From: an uncultured Clostridia bacterium
GTDB taxonomy: Bacteria > Bacillota > Clostridia > TANB77 > CAG-508
Length of the DNA stretch: 33,538 nucleotides
Direction: 5' to 3'
NCBI GenBank assembly: GCA_944388605.1
Contig: CALXJJ010000016.1
Span: 1-33,538, forward strand
Shown in pieces: positions 1 through 11,992 of this stretch. The translations under genes and the position numbers were made by a program. The notes under the pieces were generated by a model. It was not told the DNA's origin and ran no database searches. It worked only from the letters and a program-made list of their open reading frames with translations. The number at the start of each line of letters is the position of its first letter. Within the stretch, counting starts at the first letter, position 1.

Positions 1-17
1 TTTGAGATACAAAAAAT

Positions 18-58
18 ATGTAGGAAAAACGACATTTTTCTTTGCCATTTTCCTACAT
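18..58. other. intergenic inverted repeat
   Basis: A perfect 11-bp inverted repeat (ATGTAGGAAAA at 18-28, TTTTCCTACAT at 48-58) encloses a 19-nt loop. It lies downstream of rpoC and may belong to its transcript end or to the next gene beyond the left edge. No gene is visible in 1-260. Confidence 0.4.
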
Positions 59-115
59 AAAATTATACCATTTACATATATTTAAGTTCTCGAAGAAGCG
101 TAAAGATTTGTCGAC

Positions 116-202
116 GCGAAAAATTGCATAGCAATTTTTCTGCGCAATGTTGTTTTTTATTGAATAGGAAAAATCGAGTTTTTCCTATTCAATAAAAAAA
201 CA
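116..202 (-). terminator. tandem hairpins after rpoC, probable transcript end
   Basis: Two strong hairpins follow the rpoC stop. The first met by RNA polymerase pairs about 22 bp between 151-173 and 179-202 around a 5-nt loop. The second pairs AAAAATTGC (119-127) with GCAATTTTT (131-139). Neither is followed by a clean U-run, so termination is inferred from strength and position. The AATAGGA/TCCTATT core resembles hairpins at 8153-8193 and 17595-17635. Confidence 0.5.
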
Positions 203-260
203 TTCTTTTTCGTTCAGCTAAAAACTAAACTTAAAAAAATGTTTTTTACTTATTTAATGA

Positions 261-3200
261 TTATTCATCATCCATTATAGCTTCATTTTCGTCACTTTCA
301 TCACTTTCTATTTTTTCATTTTTGTTAATTCTATAATCTTCTCTATAATTTATATTCATTGTATGATGTTGTTCTACTGGTTCTTCTTCATTTTTCTCTG
401 TATTTATATGTGTCTCTTGATATCTCTTCAATCCTGTTCCAGCTGGAATTAATTTTCCTATTATAACATTCTCTTTTAGTCCTATTAATTCATCTACTTT
501 TCCTTTTATAGCTGCTTCTGTTAAAACTCTTGTAGTTTCTTGGAATGATGCAGCTGATAAGAAACTATCTGTAGCAAGAGAAGCTTTTGTTATTCCTAAC
601 AATACTCTTTTTCCTATTGCTGGACGTTTTCCTTCTTTTTCTGTCATCTCATTTATTTTTTCAAATTCATGTATATCCACTAATGAACCTGCAAACATTG
701 GTGTATCACCATTATCCTCTATACGAATCTTCTTTAACATCTGTCTTGCTATAACTTCAATATGTTTATCGTTTATATCAACACCTTGATTTCTATATAC
801 TTTTTGTACCTCTTGTACTAAGTATAAATAAACACCATCTGGACCTTTTATAGTTAGAATTTCATTTGGATTTATAGATCCTTCTGTAAGTGGTTGTGCT
901 GCTTCTACAATGTCACCATCTCTTACTTTTAATTTTGCTCCAAAAGGAATCACATATGTTTTGCTATCGTCTTTTGATGTTACTATAATTTCTTTTCTTC
1001 TCTTATCATCTCTAATATTAACTTTTCCATTGATTTCTGATATAATTGCAATACCCTTTGGCTTTCTTGCTTCAAATAATTCTTCAACTCTAGGAAGACC
1101 TTGAGTAATATCTGCAACACCTGCAACACCTCCAGAGTGAATTGTTCTCATAGTAAGTTGTGTACCTGGCTCTCCAATTGATTGCGCTGCAATAATTCCT
1201 ACTGCCTCTCCTATATTAACTTTCTCTCTTGTAGCTAAGCTCATTCCATAACATTTTGCACAAACTCCATGTCTTGTTCTACACTCTAATACACTACGTA
1301 CTTTTACTTTATTTATTCCTGCTTCTACTATTTTATCTGCTAATGCATCTGTAATTATTGTATTTTTATCTACAATAATTTCACCAGTTTGAGGATGCAC
1401 TATATCTTCTAATGGATATCTTCCTAACAATCTTTCTTGTAATTTTTCTACTACTTGATTTCCATCTTTAATATCTGTTACTTCTATACCATAATTTGTA
1501 CCACAATCTTCTTCTCTTACTATAATATCTTGAGAAACATCTACCAATCTTCTAGTTAAATATCCTGAGTCTGCTGTTCTTAAAGCTGTATCTGCAAGTC
1601 CTTTTCTAGCACCATGTGCAGATATAAAATACTCTAATGCATCCAATCCTTCTCTAAAGCTTGATTTTATTGGAATTTCTACAGTTTTTCCTGTTGTACT
1701 TGCCATAAGTCCTCTCATACCTGCTATTTGTTTTAACTGATCTAAATTTCCTCTGGCACCAGAAACAGACATCATATATACAGGGTTTAAATCATCAAAA
1801 TTATTACGCATTGCTTCTTTTACATCATCAGTAGCTTTTTCCCAAATTTTTATAACAGATTCATATCTTTCTTGATTTGTTATTAAGCCACGTTTATATT
1901 GTTTCAATACATTTTGTACTTCTTTATCAGCTTCTTGCAATATCGTTTTTTTAGCTTCAGGTACTTTTACATCACTAACTGATACTGTAATAGCCCCTAT
2001 TGTTGAATACTTATATCCTGTTGCTTTTATATAATCTAATAATTCAGCTGTTCTATCTAATCCATGTACATTAATAGCTTTTGCTATAATTTTTCCTAAA
2101 TTCTTTTTTGTTACAGGAAAATCTATTTCATATTTTAATTCATTTTCAGGATTTGTTCTATCTATAAATCCTAAATCTTGTGGTATTCCTATATTATATA
2201 TTATTCTACCAACCGTTGTATCTATTAATTTATGTATTTCATCTCCATTATCTAATTGTTTTGTCCTTCTTACCTTAATTTTAGCATGCATACCTAAATC
2301 ATGATTTACATATGCCATTATTGCTTCATCTGGTGATGAAAAATATTTTCCTTCTCCTGTTTCACCTTCTATATCCATTGTTAAATAATAACTTCCTAGT
2401 ATCATGTCTTGTGTGGGAACTGTAACAGGTTTACCATCCTGAGGTTTTAATAAGTTATTTACAGATAACATTAAAAATCTTGCTTCTGCTTGTGCTTCTG
2501 GTGATAATGGTACGTGTATAGCCATTTGATCACCATCAAAATCAGCATTAAAAGCTGTACATACTAATGGATGTAATTTTATAGCTCTACCTTCTACTAA
2601 TACTGGCTCAAAAGCTTGAATACCTAACCTATGTAATGTTGGTGCACGGTTTAACATTACTGGATGATCTTTTATTACATATTCTAATATATCCCATACT
2701 TCTGGTCTTAACTTTTCTACCATTCTTTTAGCATTTTTTATATTATGTGCTAAACCTCTTTCAACTAATTCTTTCATTACAAATGGTTTAAATAGTTCGA
2801 TTGCCATTTCTTTTGGTAATCCACATTGATATATTTTTAGTTCTGGTCCTACAACTATAACTGAACGTCCCGAATAGTCAACACGCTTTCCTAATAAATT
2901 CTGTCTAAATCTTCCTTGTTTTCCTTTTAATAAGTCTGAAAGTGATTTTAAAGGTCTATTTCCTGCACCAGTTACAGGTCTACCTCTTCTACTATTATCA
3001 ATTAAGGCATCTACTGATTCTTGAAGCATCCTTTTCTCATTTCTTACTATTATTTCTGGTGCTCCTAATTCTATTAATCTTTTCAATCTATTATTTCTAT
3101 TTATAACACGTCTATATAAATCGTTTAAATCTGATGTTGCAAATCTACCACCATCTAATTGTACCATTGGTCTAAGTTCTGGTGGTATTACTGGTACCAC

Positions 3201-3890
3201 ATTCATTACCATCCATTCTGGCTTGTTTCCAGACAATCTAAATGATTCTACTGTATCTAATCTCTTAATTAATTTAGCCTTTTTCTGTTCACTAGCTGTT
3301 TCTAATTCTTTCTTTAATTTAGCAGATAACTTTTCTACATCTATCTCTTCTAACAATTCTCTTATTGCTTCTGCTCCCATTTTTGCAACAAATGAACCAA
3401 CACCGTATTTTTCTTCTGCTTCATGATATTCTTTTTCAGATAATATTTGTCCTTTTATTAACCCTGATTCTTTTTTGTCTGTTACAACATATGATGAAAA
3501 ATATATTACTTTTTCAATGCTTCTTGGTGAAATATCTAACATCAAAGCTATTCTACTAGGAATTCCTTTAAAATGCCATATATGTGCTACTGGTGCTGCA
3601 AGTTCAATATGACCCATTCTTTCACGTCTTACTTTTGCTTTAGTAACTTCTACACCACATCTATCACATACAATTCCTTTATATCTTACTCTTTTATATT
3701 TACCACAATGACATTCCCAGTCCTTTGTAGGTCCAAATATTCTTTCACAGAAAAGACCATCTCTTTCTGGTTTAAGTGTTCTATAATTAATAGTCTCAGG
3801 TTTTTTTACTTCTCCCTTTGACCATTCTCTAACTTTTTCATCTGATGCTAAACCTATTTTGATTTTATCAAAAATTTCTAATTCATCCAC
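261..3890 (-). CDS. rpoC: DNA-directed RNA polymerase subunit beta'
   Basis: Largest catalytic subunit of RNA polymerase, about 1209 residues, in the usual Firmicute range. The N-terminal zinc site is visible (C60, C62, C75, C78). The absolutely conserved NADFDGDQM motif, whose three aspartates hold the catalytic magnesium, lies near residue 451. The second zinc site ([11 protein letters not shown]) is near 872-882, and the conserved block ending GLKRYQETH follows near the C terminus. The start is a GTG at 3890 behind a GGGGG-rich ribosome binding site. The protein ends in an acidic tail of roughly 40 residues. It lies 113 nt after rpoB on the same strand, in the standard rpoB-rpoC order. The next gene downstream is outside the window. 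Identification is certain. Confidence 0.99.
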   Translation of the reverse strand: MDELEIFDKIKIGLASDEKVREWSKGEVKKPETINYRTLKPERDGLFCERIFGPTKDWECHCGKYKRVRYKGIVCDRCGVEVTKAKVRRERMGHIELAAPVAHIWHFKGIPSRIALMLDISPRSIEKVIYFSSYVVTDKKESGLIKGQILSEKEYHEAEEKYGVGSFVAKMGAEAIRELLEEIDVEKLSAKLKKELETASEQKKAKLIKRLDTVESFRLSGNKPEWMVMNVVPVIPPELRPMVQLDGGRFATSDLNDLYRRVINRNNRLKRLIELGAPEIIVRNEKRMLQESVDALIDNSRRGRPVTGAGNRPLKSLSDLLKGKQGRFRQNLLGKRVDYSGRSVIVVGPELKIYQCGLPKEMAIELFKPFVMKELVERGLAHNIKNAKRMVEKLRPEVWDILEYVIKDHPVMLNRAPTLHRLGIQAFEPVLVEGRAIKLHPLVCTAFNADFDGDQMAIHVPLSPEAQAEARFLMLSVNNLLKPQDGKPVTVPTQDMILGSYYLTMDIEGETGEGKYFSSPDEAIMAYVNHDLGMHAKIKVRRTKQLDNGDEIHKLIDTTVGRIIYNIGIPQDLGFIDRTNPENELKYEIDFPVTKKNLGKIIAKAINVHGLDRTAELLDYIKATGYKYSTIGAITVSVSDVKVPEAKKTILQEADKEVQNVLKQYKRGLITNQERYESVIKIWEKATDDVKEAMRNNFDDLNPVYMMSVSGARGNLDQLKQIAGMRGLMASTTGKTVEIPIKSSFREGLDALEYFISAHGARKGLADTALRTADSGYLTRRLVDVSQDIIVREEDCGTNYGIEVTDIKDGNQVVEKLQERLLGRYPLEDIVHPQTGEIIVDKNTIITDALADKIVEAGINKVKVRSVLECRTRHGVCAKCYGMSLATREKVNIGEAVGIIAAQSIGEPGTQLTMRTIHSGGVAGVADITQGLPRVEELFEARKPKGIAIISEINGKVNIRDDKRRKEIIVTSKDDSKTYVIPFGAKLKVRDGDIVEAAQPLTEGSINPNEILTIKGPDGVYLYLVQEVQKVYRNQGVDINDKHIEVIARQMLKKIRIEDNGDTPMFAGSLVDIHEFEKINEMTEKEGKRPAIGKRVLLGITKASLATDSFLSAASFQETTRVLTEAAIKGKVDELIGLKENVIIGKLIPAGTGLKRYQETHINTEKNEEEPVEQHHTMNINYREDYRINKNEKIESDESDENEAIMDDE

Positions 3891-4003
3891 TTATATTGGC
3901 CCCCTTGGATTTTATTTTCGATTTGTCTCTAAAGGAGATTAGGTTATTCACTGCTGTACAATTCTATAATGTAAACTCAAATCCCCTTTTTGAAACTATT
4001 CAA

Positions 4004-7000
4004 TTATTTATCATCTTCATCATCTAAAATATCCTCATCGTTAAGTATATTTTCATCTGCTAAATCATTATCAAAGATATCTTCATTCCCATCATCTAAA
4101 TCTTCAAATATTGAATCGCTATCATCTTCATCATCTGTTGGAATATAACTTTCATCTAATTCACTTTCATCTAATATATTTTCTCCATCAAAATTCTTCA
4201 TTTTATCTGCATTAAAGTCAATTGCATCTTCTATATTTTCTTTTAACTCTAATTCTTTATTGTCTGGTGAATATAATCTGATGTCTAAACCTAAGCTTTG
4301 TAATTCTTTTATTAATACTTTAAATCCTTCTGGTACTCCAGGAGCTGGTACGTTTTCTCCTTTTACAATAGCTTCATATGTTTTTACACGACCTACAACA
4401 TCATCTGATTTTACTGTAAGCATTTCTTGTAATGTATATGCTGCTCCATATGCTTCTAGTGCCCAAACTTCCATTTCTCCAAATCTTTGTCCACCAAATT
4501 GAGCTTTACCTCCTAAAGGTTGTTGAGTTACTAAAGAATATGGTCCTGTTGAACGAGCATGTATTTTATCATCTACTAAATGATGTAATTTTAACATATA
4601 CATTACTCCAACTGTAATAGGATGATCAAATTTTTCTCCTGTTCTTCCATCAATTAATTCTGTCTTACCATCTTTTGACAAACCAGCTTTTCCTAGTAAT
4701 TCTTCTATCTCTTTGTCTGTAGCTCCATCAAATACAGGAGTTGCTACTTTCCAACCCAATGCACGTGCTGCCATACCTAAATGAACTTCTAGCACTTGTC
4801 CTAAATTCATACGTGAAGGAACACCTAAAGGATTTAAAACTATATCTACTGGTGTACCATCTGGCATAAATGGCATATCTTCTTCTGGAAGTATACGTGA
4901 TATTACACCTTTGTTTCCATGACGTCCTGCCATCTTATCTCCAACAGATATTTTTCTTTTAGTAGCTATATAGCAACGTATTACTTGGTTTACTCCAGGT
5001 CCTAGTTCTTCTGAATTTTCTCTTGTAAATACTTTTACATCTACTACTGTTCCAGCTTCACCATGTGGTACATGAAGTGATGTATCTCTTACTTCTCTTG
5101 CTTTTTCTCCAAATATAGCTCTTAACAGTCTTTCTTCTGCTGTTAATTCTGTTTCTCCTTTTGGAGTAACTTTACCAACAAGAATATCTCCTGGTCTTAC
5201 TTCTGCTCCTATTCTAATAATTCCATTCTCGTCTAAATCTTTTAGTCCATCATCTCCAACATTTGGTATATCTCTTGTTATTTCTTCTGGACCTAATTTT
5301 GTATCTCTACACTCACAGTCATATTCTTCTATATGTATTGATGTATAAACATCTTCTTTCACTAATCTTTCACTTATTAATACAGCGTCTTCATAATTAT
5401 ATCCTTCCCATGTAGTAAAAGCTATTAAAACATTTCTTCCTAAAGCCATTTCTCCATTCTTTGTAGATGGTCCATCTGCTAATAAATCTCCTGTTTTAAC
5501 TTTTTCTCCTTTTACAACAACTGGTCTTTGATTTATGCATGTTCCACCATTTGTTCTTTTAAATTTACGTAACTTATATCTATCTATTTCATTTTTTTGG
5601 TTCCTTACTAATATTTCTTGACTTGTTACTTTCTCAACTATTCCATCACTTTTAGCTGTAACAGTTATTCCTGAATCTTTTGCAGCTCTATATTCTATTC
5701 CAGTTCCAACAATTGGAGCTTCTGGCATTAATAAAGGAACTGCTTGACGTTGCATATTAGATCCCATCAATGAACGTTTAACATCATCGTGTTCTAAAAA
5801 AGGTATCATAGCAGCTGCTACAGACACTAATTGTTTTGGTGATACATCAACATAATCAACTCTATCTCTTTCAACTTCTGTAATTTCTTCTTTATGTCTT
5901 ACTCTTATTCTCTCGTTTATAAATCTACCTTCTGCATCTAAAGGTTCTGATGCTTGTGCAATTATATATTTATCTTCTTCATCTGCTGACATATATTCTA
6001 CAGTATCTGTGACTTTGCCTGTATTGTGATCTACCTTTTTATATGGTGTTTCTATAAATCCATACTCGTTTATTATGGCAAAAGATGATAATGCCGATAT
6101 AAGTCCTATATTTGGTCCTTCTGGAGACTCTACAGGACATAATCTTCCATAATGAGTATAATGTATATCTCTTACTTCAAATCCTGCTCTTTCACGAGAA
6201 AGTCCTCCAGGTCCTAATGCTGAAATTCTTCTCTTATGAGTTAATTCTGATAATGGATTTGTTTGATCCATAAATTGTGATAACTGTGAACTTCCAAAAA
6301 ATTCTCTAATAGATGATGTAATTGGCTTTGTATTTATTAAAGTCTGTGGAGTTACTACATCTAAATCTTGAATTGTCATTCTCTCTCTTACTACTCTTTC
6401 CAATCTTGTAAGCCCTATTCTAAATTGATTTTGTAACAACTCTCCAACACAGCGAATACGTCTATTCCCTAAATGGTCAATATCATCTACATTTCCTATA
6501 TTATGATCTAAATTAAATACATAACTAATTGATGCAATAATATCCTCTGTTGTAATATGTTTTGGTACTAGTTCTTCATATCTAGCTTTTAATACATCAT
6601 GTAATTCATTTTCTTGAGTACTCTCTAATATAGATTTTAATACATTATAATTAACATATTCTTTAAAATGTAAGTCTGAGATATCCACATTTGTTACAAA
6701 ATTGTGGATATTTACTGTCCCATTTCCAATAATTCTTACTTTTTTGTCATCTACTTTTATATCTACTATATTTAACCCTGTATTTTGTATTTCTTCTGCT
6801 TTTTCTCTTGAAATTACATTGTCTTTTTCTACAAGCACTTCTCCTGTTTCTGGATCTATTATATTATCAAATGCTATTCTTCCTTCAATTCTACTAGCTA
6901 ATCCTAATTTTTTATTATATTTATATCTTCCAACTTTTGCCAAATCATACCTTCTTGCATCAAATAATAATCCATCAAATAGATTTCTTGCTGCATCTAC

Positions 7001-7738
7001 AGTTGGTAATTCTCCTGGTCTTAATTTTTTATATATTTCTATTAGTGCTTCATCTGCTGTTGTTATTGGATCTTTTTGTAGTGTTTCAATTAATTTAACT
7101 TCTTCTCCAAATAATTCTTTCATCTGCTCATTTGTTGTTAACCCTATTGCTCTAAGTAATGTAGTAACAGGTATTTTTCTTGTTCTGTCAACTCTTACAT
7201 AGAATATGTCATTTGAGTCTGTTTCATATTCTAGCCATGCACCTCTTAAAGGCATAACTGTCGCTGTATATATTTGTTTTCCCGTTTTATCAAATTCTTT
7301 TGCATAATAACAACCTGGTGAACGTACTAATTGGCTTACTACAACTCTTTCTGCACCATTTATTATAAAAGTACCACTATCTGTCATTAGTGGAAAATCA
7401 CCAAGATAAATTTCTTGTTCTTTTATCTCTCCTGTTTCACGATTTATTAATCTTACTTTTACATGTAAACGCGTTGAATATGTAGCATCTCTCTCTTTAG
7501 CCTCTTCTACTGTATATTTTGTTTTATCCTCCATGTAATAATCGAAAAATTCAAGAACTAAATTTCCAGAATAGTCTATGATTGGTGAAATATCTTTTAA
7601 TACTTCTCCTAATCCTTCTTCAATGAACCAATCATATGAATCTTTTTGCACTTTAATAAGGTTTGGCATTTCTATACTATCCCCTATTTTTGCAAAAGTT
7701 TTGCGAGAGCATTTTTCATGTTTAATCTCTTTTATCAA
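4004..7738 (-). CDS. rpoB: DNA-directed RNA polymerase subunit beta
   Basis: Second catalytic subunit of RNA polymerase, about 1244 residues. The rifampicin region (around residues 480-510) reads [20 protein letters not shown] followed by RISALGPGG. The positions equivalent to E. coli D516, H526 and S531 are wild type, so a rifampicin-sensitive enzyme is predicted. The conserved block beginning [20 protein letters not shown] is intact, as is the C-terminal clamp region ([20 protein letters not shown]). I favour the TTG start at 7738, because the GAGGTG ribosome binding site ends 5 nt before it; a GTG three codons earlier overlaps that site. The last 60 or so residues are an unusually acidic Asp/Glu tail. 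The gene stands alone: rplJ and rplL, which normally precede it, are replaced by a two-component system. Confidence 0.99.
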   Translation of the reverse strand: MIKEIKHEKCSRKTFAKIGDSIEMPNLIKVQKDSYDWFIEEGLGEVLKDISPIIDYSGNLVLEFFDYYMEDKTKYTVEEAKERDATYSTRLHVKVRLINRETGEIKEQEIYLGDFPLMTDSGTFIINGAERVVVSQLVRSPGCYYAKEFDKTGKQIYTATVMPLRGAWLEYETDSNDIFYVRVDRTRKIPVTTLLRAIGLTTNEQMKELFGEEVKLIETLQKDPITTADEALIEIYKKLRPGELPTVDAARNLFDGLLFDARRYDLAKVGRYKYNKKLGLASRIEGRIAFDNIIDPETGEVLVEKDNVISREKAEEIQNTGLNIVDIKVDDKKVRIIGNGTVNIHNFVTNVDISDLHFKEYVNYNVLKSILESTQENELHDVLKARYEELVPKHITTEDIIASISYVFNLDHNIGNVDDIDHLGNRRIRCVGELLQNQFRIGLTRLERVVRERMTIQDLDVVTPQTLINTKPITSSIREFFGSSQLSQFMDQTNPLSELTHKRRISALGPGGLSRERAGFEVRDIHYTHYGRLCPVESPEGPNIGLISALSSFAIINEYGFIETPYKKVDHNTGKVTDTVEYMSADEEDKYIIAQASEPLDAEGRFINERIRVRHKEEITEVERDRVDYVDVSPKQLVSVAAAMIPFLEHDDVKRSLMGSNMQRQAVPLLMPEAPIVGTGIEYRAAKDSGITVTAKSDGIVEKVTSQEILVRNQKNEIDRYKLRKFKRTNGGTCINQRPVVVKGEKVKTGDLLADGPSTKNGEMALGRNVLIAFTTWEGYNYEDAVLISERLVKEDVYTSIHIEEYDCECRDTKLGPEEITRDIPNVGDDGLKDLDENGIIRIGAEVRPGDILVGKVTPKGETELTAEERLLRAIFGEKAREVRDTSLHVPHGEAGTVVDVKVFTRENSEELGPGVNQVIRCYIATKRKISVGDKMAGRHGNKGVISRILPEEDMPFMPDGTPVDIVLNPLGVPSRMNLGQVLEVHLGMAARALGWKVATPVFDGATDKEIEELLGKAGLSKDGKTELIDGRTGEKFDHPITVGVMYMLKLHHLVDDKIHARSTGPYSLVTQQPLGGKAQFGGQRFGEMEVWALEAYGAAYTLQEMLTVKSDDVVGRVKTYEAIVKGENVPAPGVPEGFKVLIKELQSLGLDIRLYSPDNKELELKENIEDAIDFNADKMKNFDGENILDESELDESYIPTDDEDDSDSIFEDLDDGNEDIFDNDLADENILNDEDILDDEDDK

Positions 7739-8152
7739 AACAATCACCTCATAAATAGAATTAAGCAGAATAATTTTGAAAAAAACATATTTAAAGAAGT
7801 CCTTCTTTCAATAGTTTTCATATATTTTTATTCTCCTACTGCTTACTAGGATTTTATTATATAATTCAACTACCTCAATTCCTCTTCTTTATTTTTTACT
7901 TCCGTACAAAATGGCAATAAAAGACATGCTGGTAATTCTTATAATATTTACCAACCTATCTTTAGTAATTTATTTCATTTAGCTTTTCATACACAAACTT
8001 TTTATATAAATCACCTTAATTCAACTTTCATTTTTTGTTTTATATTTTTACAAATAACAAAAACACACATTAATACTTTTGTTGAAATCTATAGTATTCA
8101 TTATTCTTTAATCTCTATAAAATCATAAAATAATTTTTCTGTGAAATGCGTT

Positions 8153-8193
8153 TTTTATCTAATAGGATTTTTTTAATTTCCTATTAGATAAAA
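8153..8193. other. strong hairpin in rpoB leader
   Basis: TTTTATCTAATAGGA (8153-8167) pairs perfectly with TCCTATTAGATAAAA (8179-8193) around an 11-nt loop. It lies between the likely rpoB promoter and rpoB, so it could be an attenuator or a processing site. The same AATAGGA/TCCTATT core occurs after rpoC. Confidence 0.5.
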
Positions 8194-8328
8194 TTGTCAA
8201 TGTAAAAAATTCTAAATCCGATTTTAATATTTGCTAGATTTTGAATCCAAAAAATTCAAATCGAAGTTCTAATAAAATTATATTTGTTATTAATTTGTAC
8301 AAAATTGCCATTATATTACATCTATATT

Positions 8329-8358
8329 AGTATATCGCATTTCTTTATTTTCTGTCAA
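8329..8358 (-). promoter_or_regulatory. sigma-A type promoter, probably for rpoB
   Basis: On the minus strand TTGACA (8353-8358) is followed after 18 nt by TATACT (8329-8334). The -35 box is a perfect consensus and the -10 has one change. It is the best promoter match between the histidine kinase gene and rpoB and points toward rpoB. Confidence 0.6.
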
Positions 8359-8432
8359 GTTTTTTTATATAATTTGTCCACTTTTTCTATAGTTTTCCGT
8401 TTGCAATTGTTTTGTATGTAAATGTTGTATTC

Positions 8433-10430
8433 TTATTTTGCTTTTCTAAGTTCTATACATACCTTAAATAAATCTCCATCTAAGTACAATATAAATTTTC
8501 CACTCTGTAATTGTATTAAACTTTGTGCTATTGACAAACCTAATCCGCTTCCTTCTGTATTCCTTGACGAATCCCCTCTTACAAATCTTTGCATTAATTC
8601 GTCCGGAGATATATTTAATTTCTCCTTTGAAATATTTTTTAATTCTATTCCTATATTATTGTCTCGATCTAATACATCTATATATACCCTTGAACCATCT
8701 AATGCATATTTAGATATATTTGAAAATAGATTTTCTAATACCCTGTATAAATACCTACTATCTGCTAATATATAATTATCTTTTTCATCAAGATTTAAAA
8801 TTGTTTGTAAACTTTTTTTAGTAAATCTATCTTCAAACTCTCCACACACTTGTTTCATCATTTCATTTATATTTAATTTCTCTATATTAAGTTTTATATT
8901 GCCTGATGATGCTTTTGAAGCTTCTACTAAATCTTCTGTTAATTTTTTTAATCTTTGAGATTTATTATCTAAAACTTCTAAATACTCTTGTACTTTTTCA
9001 TTATCAATATTCTCTTTCTTTATAAGATCTACATAATTAATTATTGATGTCAGTGGTGTTTTTATATCATGTGATACATTTGTAATAAGTTCTGTTTTTA
9101 GTCTTTCACTTTTTAAACTCTTCTCTATTGCATTTGAAAATCCCCCTGCTATATCATTAACATATCCAGCAATCTCTTTTTGTTCACCTTTAAATTCTTC
9201 TATATTTAACCTATTTTTTGTATTTCCTTCATATATCTGTTTTATTTGTTCTCTTATTTTTTCAAAATTATTTAATTTTTTTATTATCCAATATATAGAT
9301 GATATCCACAGTGCAATTAAAATTAGTATTCCTCCAGCTTCCATTGAAAACAATATCAAATGAACTATTATTATTGCGATAGCTATTCCAATTACTCTAA
9401 ATGATACATTAAGTCTATAAAATATATTTTTTATTATTTTTACTATAAATTTTAAAAATTTATATATTACTGTATTTTTTATTAATGTTCTTGATTTTAT
9501 TCTTTTTATAAAAGTTTCTATTGATATTATAAATGTAATATAATAAATAGTTATAGCAATTAATATCGCAGTTAATTTTATTGACCAATTATCTATTGAA
9601 AGCAATGTTAAAAAACATGAACCAAATGCTATAATAAATAATATTATTAATGTTGATACTAATAAAGGTAATTTATCAAACCAATTTAGAGTAATATTTT
9701 CGTCTTCATTTTTCTTTCCTATTCCAATAATGATTACTACAAATAGCCATATTGTCATTATAGATATTACAGGAAATATAAAATATGCATTATCATTTTT
9801 TATAAAATTCATCATATTATAAATTTTTTTATTAGCATCATATTGATCTTGAAATATAAGTTCTTCTGATATTCCTGTATACATAATATAATTTTCTACA
9901 TATTCATTATAAGTATTTCCATACATCAACTTTGATAATGATAATTTTTCAATATTTGTATTAATTTCTTTATTTTCTACATTCCAATAGTAAGTGTTAT
10001 TTTGTATAATGTTTTTTATTTCTTCTATGGTATCACTTTCCATTGTCAAATTTACATTTGTATATGCTACTTTACTCTCTTTATCTATTATTAAATACTT
10101 AAAGTTATTATTACTATTTTTATTGTAGTAAATTCTCAATCCTTCATATCCATTTTCATTTGTTGTAATAATCCTATTTTCATAATAATATCTTTCATTT
10201 GTCGTATTTATTTGATTTTTCACTTGCTCCATTCTCATTAAATTGCTACAAATAGAAGATTCATATATATTAGCAAATTGATTTGTATTAAAAAAATCGG
10301 TTTCATTTTTATCATCTGGGTATTCCATATTATATGAAATTTTCATTCCTGATATTATTAGCAATATTATACAAATTGGAAGAATTACATAGCTTATGTT
10401 TTTCCATATGTACATTTTATTTCTGTTCAT
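8433..10430 (-). CDS. membrane sensor histidine kinase
   Basis: 665-residue sensor kinase. One membrane helix lies at about residues 12-30, followed by an external domain of roughly 180 residues. Several further helices are packed between about 215 and 385, then comes a linker and the kinase core. The H-box (VSHDIKTPLTS) puts the phospho-accepting histidine near 453; the N-box (LENLFSNISKYAL) is near 567 and the G-box (EGSGLGLS) near 627. It starts 23 nt after the response regulator stop, so the two are co-transcribed and form a partner pair. Overall architecture resembles VanS-like or multi-helix sensor kinases of Clostridia. The external domain gives no clue to the signal. It is the last gene before the rpoB promoter region. 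Confidence 0.93.
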   Translation of the reverse strand: MNRNKMYIWKNISYVILPICIILLIISGMKISYNMEYPDDKNETDFFNTNQFANIYESSICSNLMRMEQVKNQINTTNERYYYENRIITTNENGYEGLRIYYNKNSNNNFKYLIIDKESKVAYTNVNLTMESDTIEEIKNIIQNNTYYWNVENKEINTNIEKLSLSKLMYGNTYNEYVENYIMYTGISEELIFQDQYDANKKIYNMMNFIKNDNAYFIFPVISIMTIWLFVVIIIGIGKKNEDENITLNWFDKLPLLVSTLIILFIIAFGSCFLTLLSIDNWSIKLTAILIAITIYYITFIISIETFIKRIKSRTLIKNTVIYKFLKFIVKIIKNIFYRLNVSFRVIGIAIAIIIVHLILFSMEAGGILILIALWISSIYWIIKKLNNFEKIREQIKQIYEGNTKNRLNIEEFKGEQKEIAGYVNDIAGGFSNAIEKSLKSERLKTELITNVSHDIKTPLTSIINYVDLIKKENIDNEKVQEYLEVLDNKSQRLKKLTEDLVEASKASSGNIKLNIEKLNINEMMKQVCGEFEDRFTKKSLQTILNLDEKDNYILADSRYLYRVLENLFSNISKYALDGSRVYIDVLDRDNNIGIELKNISKEKLNISPDELMQRFVRGDSSRNTEGSGLGLSIAQSLIQLQSGKFILYLDGDLFKVCIELRKAK

Positions 10431-10453
10431 ATTTAATTCTCCTTACGATAATT

Positions 10454-11155
10454 TTAATCAATTTTTTCTATTTTATATCCAATTCCCCAAATAACTTTTA
10501 AATACTTTGGTTCTTTTGGATTTATTTCTATTTTTTCTCTTATGTGCCTTATATGAACAGCTATAATATTCTCAGCTCCATAGCTTTCTTCTTCCCATAC
10601 ATTCTCATAAATCTGTTCTATTGAATATACATTTCCTTTGTTTTTAGTAAGGAATTTAAGTATATTATACTCTGTTGGTGTTAATTTAATTTCTTTTCCT
10701 TCTACTTTGACTTGTTTCGTATCATCATCTATTATTAACTCTCCAGTTCTATATATATTTGTTCTACTTTCTTCATTGGCTATTGATCCTAAACATGTAT
10801 ATCTTCTTATTGCTGAGTTTACTCTTGCTATAAGTTCTAAAGGATTAAATGGCTTAGTTATATAGTCATCTGCTCCATTATTAAGTCCTGCTATTTTATC
10901 ATAGTCTTCTGATTTTGCAGAAAGCATAATAATTGGAATAGTATTATCCTTCCTTATTATGCTTGCTACACTCATTCCATCTAATTCTGGCATCATAATA
11001 TCTAATAAAACTAAATGAATTTCTTCTTTTTTTACTATTTCTAATGCCTCTTTACCATTATATGCTTTAAATATTTTATATCCTTCTCTATTTAAATATA
11101 TTTCAATAGCTTTTACAATTTCTTTATCATCATCAACAACTAAAATATTATACAT
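10454..11155 (-). CDS. OmpR/VanR-family response regulator
   Basis: 233-residue DNA-binding response regulator. The N-terminal receiver domain has the acidic pair D8/D9, phospho-acceptor D52 (LLDIMMPELDG), switch residue S79 and K101 (TKPF). The C-terminal winged-helix domain (about 135-233) carries the OmpR-type pattern with LTPTEYNILKFL and VHIRHIREKIE. The ATG at 11155 is chosen because GGGGAG precedes it at the right distance; an in-frame start ten codons earlier lacks one. It is first in an operon with the kinase at 8433-10430. The targets are unknown; VanR-like regulators often act on envelope genes, but no such gene is in this window. A weak AT-rich promoter may lie around 11220-11250. 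Confidence 0.93.
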   Translation of the reverse strand: MYNILVVDDDKEIVKAIEIYLNREGYKIFKAYNGKEALEIVKKEEIHLVLLDIMMPELDGMSVASIIRKDNTIPIIMLSAKSEDYDKIAGLNNGADDYITKPFNPLELIARVNSAIRRYTCLGSIANEESRTNIYRTGELIIDDDTKQVKVEGKEIKLTPTEYNILKFLTKNKGNVYSIEQIYENVWEEESYGAENIIAVHIRHIREKIEINPKEPKYLKVIWGIGYKIEKID

Positions 11156-11282
11156 CTTTCTTTTCTCCCCTTCTAAAAAGTACAATATTATTGAAAATAA
11201 TTGTAATCTTCCTATTTCTTTTTATATTATATCATAATAATACTTAAGAAAAAATATAATATTTTATTAATGTTTTATTAAT

Positions 11283-11945
11283 TTACTTTCTATTTTCTAC
11301 TATACTTTGATATTTTTTGTAATTTGGCATATATTCAATCATCATTTTATTAAATCCTTTAGAATTAGTTTTATATTTCAAATGTACAAATTCATGTAAT
11401 ATTATATATTCAATTATCTCTTTATCATACTTTATTATTTCAGGGTTAATTATTATTTTTCCGTCTTTCGTACATTTTGATATAGATTTCATTTCTTCTA
11501 TTGAATAATCTTCTGGTGCATATTTTAACATTAATCTTGTTTTTTCCATTATTAATTCTATCTCTTTTTCTGCAATAGTACTATATAATTTTTTTATCAA
11601 TATATTTACTAATTCTTGTTTATTTTCATTTTTATATTTATTTGGTAAAATCATTTTTATCATTTCCTTTTCTTTTTTTATCTCTGGCTTTTTTACATTT
11701 TTACATATCAACTCTACATTATATTTTTTTCCTAAAATAGTTATTATATTTTCTGTTTTATTATTTTTACTATCTTTCACTTTCTTTTGTATCCATTTCT
11801 TTTTTGCTTCTACTATTTCTTGAATTTCTTTTCTAGTTAAATACCAAGGGGCCTTCACAACTACTTCTCCATTTTCTATTGAAATATAAAATTGATTGTT
11901 TATCACTTTATTTATTGTATATGTAATAATACTTTCCTTCATCAT
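11283..11945 (-). CDS. YgjP/DUF45-type zinc metallopeptidase
   Basis: 220-residue protein of the YgjP-like (DUF45, SprT-related) metallopeptidase family. The HEFVH motif near the C terminus (HEFVHLKYKTNSKGF) supplies the two zinc-ligand histidines and the catalytic glutamate, and the Lys/Glu-rich N-terminal half fits the family. The start is the ATG at 11945, downstream of AAAGGGG; a second ATG follows directly. It has its own promoter (11993-12021) with a 12-bp palindrome between the -35 and -10 boxes, so repressor control is likely. Members often sit beside type I restriction genes, which is not the case here. The substrate is unknown. Confidence 0.8.
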   Translation of the reverse strand: MMKESIITYTINKVINNQFYISIENGEVVVKAPWYLTRKEIQEIVEAKKKWIQKKVKDSKNNKTENIITILGKKYNVELICKNVKKPEIKKEKEMIKMILPNKYKNENKQELVNILIKKLYSTIAEKEIELIMEKTRLMLKYAPEDYSIEEMKSISKCTKDGKIIINPEIIKYDKEIIEYIILHEFVHLKYKTNSKGFNKMMIEYMPNYKKYQSIVENRK

Positions 11946-11992
11946 AATATTACCCCTTTCTTTTTTAAACATTTGTTTTTGTATTTGTACTT

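Larger units (their letters stand above)
7739..8432 (-). other. rpoB upstream region and long leader (no gene)
   Basis: About 690 nt without a convincing gene on either strand. It holds a consensus-like promoter at 8329-8358, a strong 15-bp hairpin at 8153-8193 and a weaker one near 8232-8263. The leader of rpoB would be close to 580 nt if that promoter is the main one. The short plus-strand reading frames here show no ribosome binding site or recognisable protein. Confidence 0.55.

Noticed and set aside
6702..7202. A 166-codon open frame on the plus strand inside rpoB.
   Set aside because: It is an antisense shadow of rpoB with no ribosome binding site and no protein-like composition. Other plus-strand frames in the window are rejected for the same reason.
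8195..8200. A second TTGACA upstream of rpoB.
   Set aside because: No acceptable -10 box lies 16-18 nt downstream.
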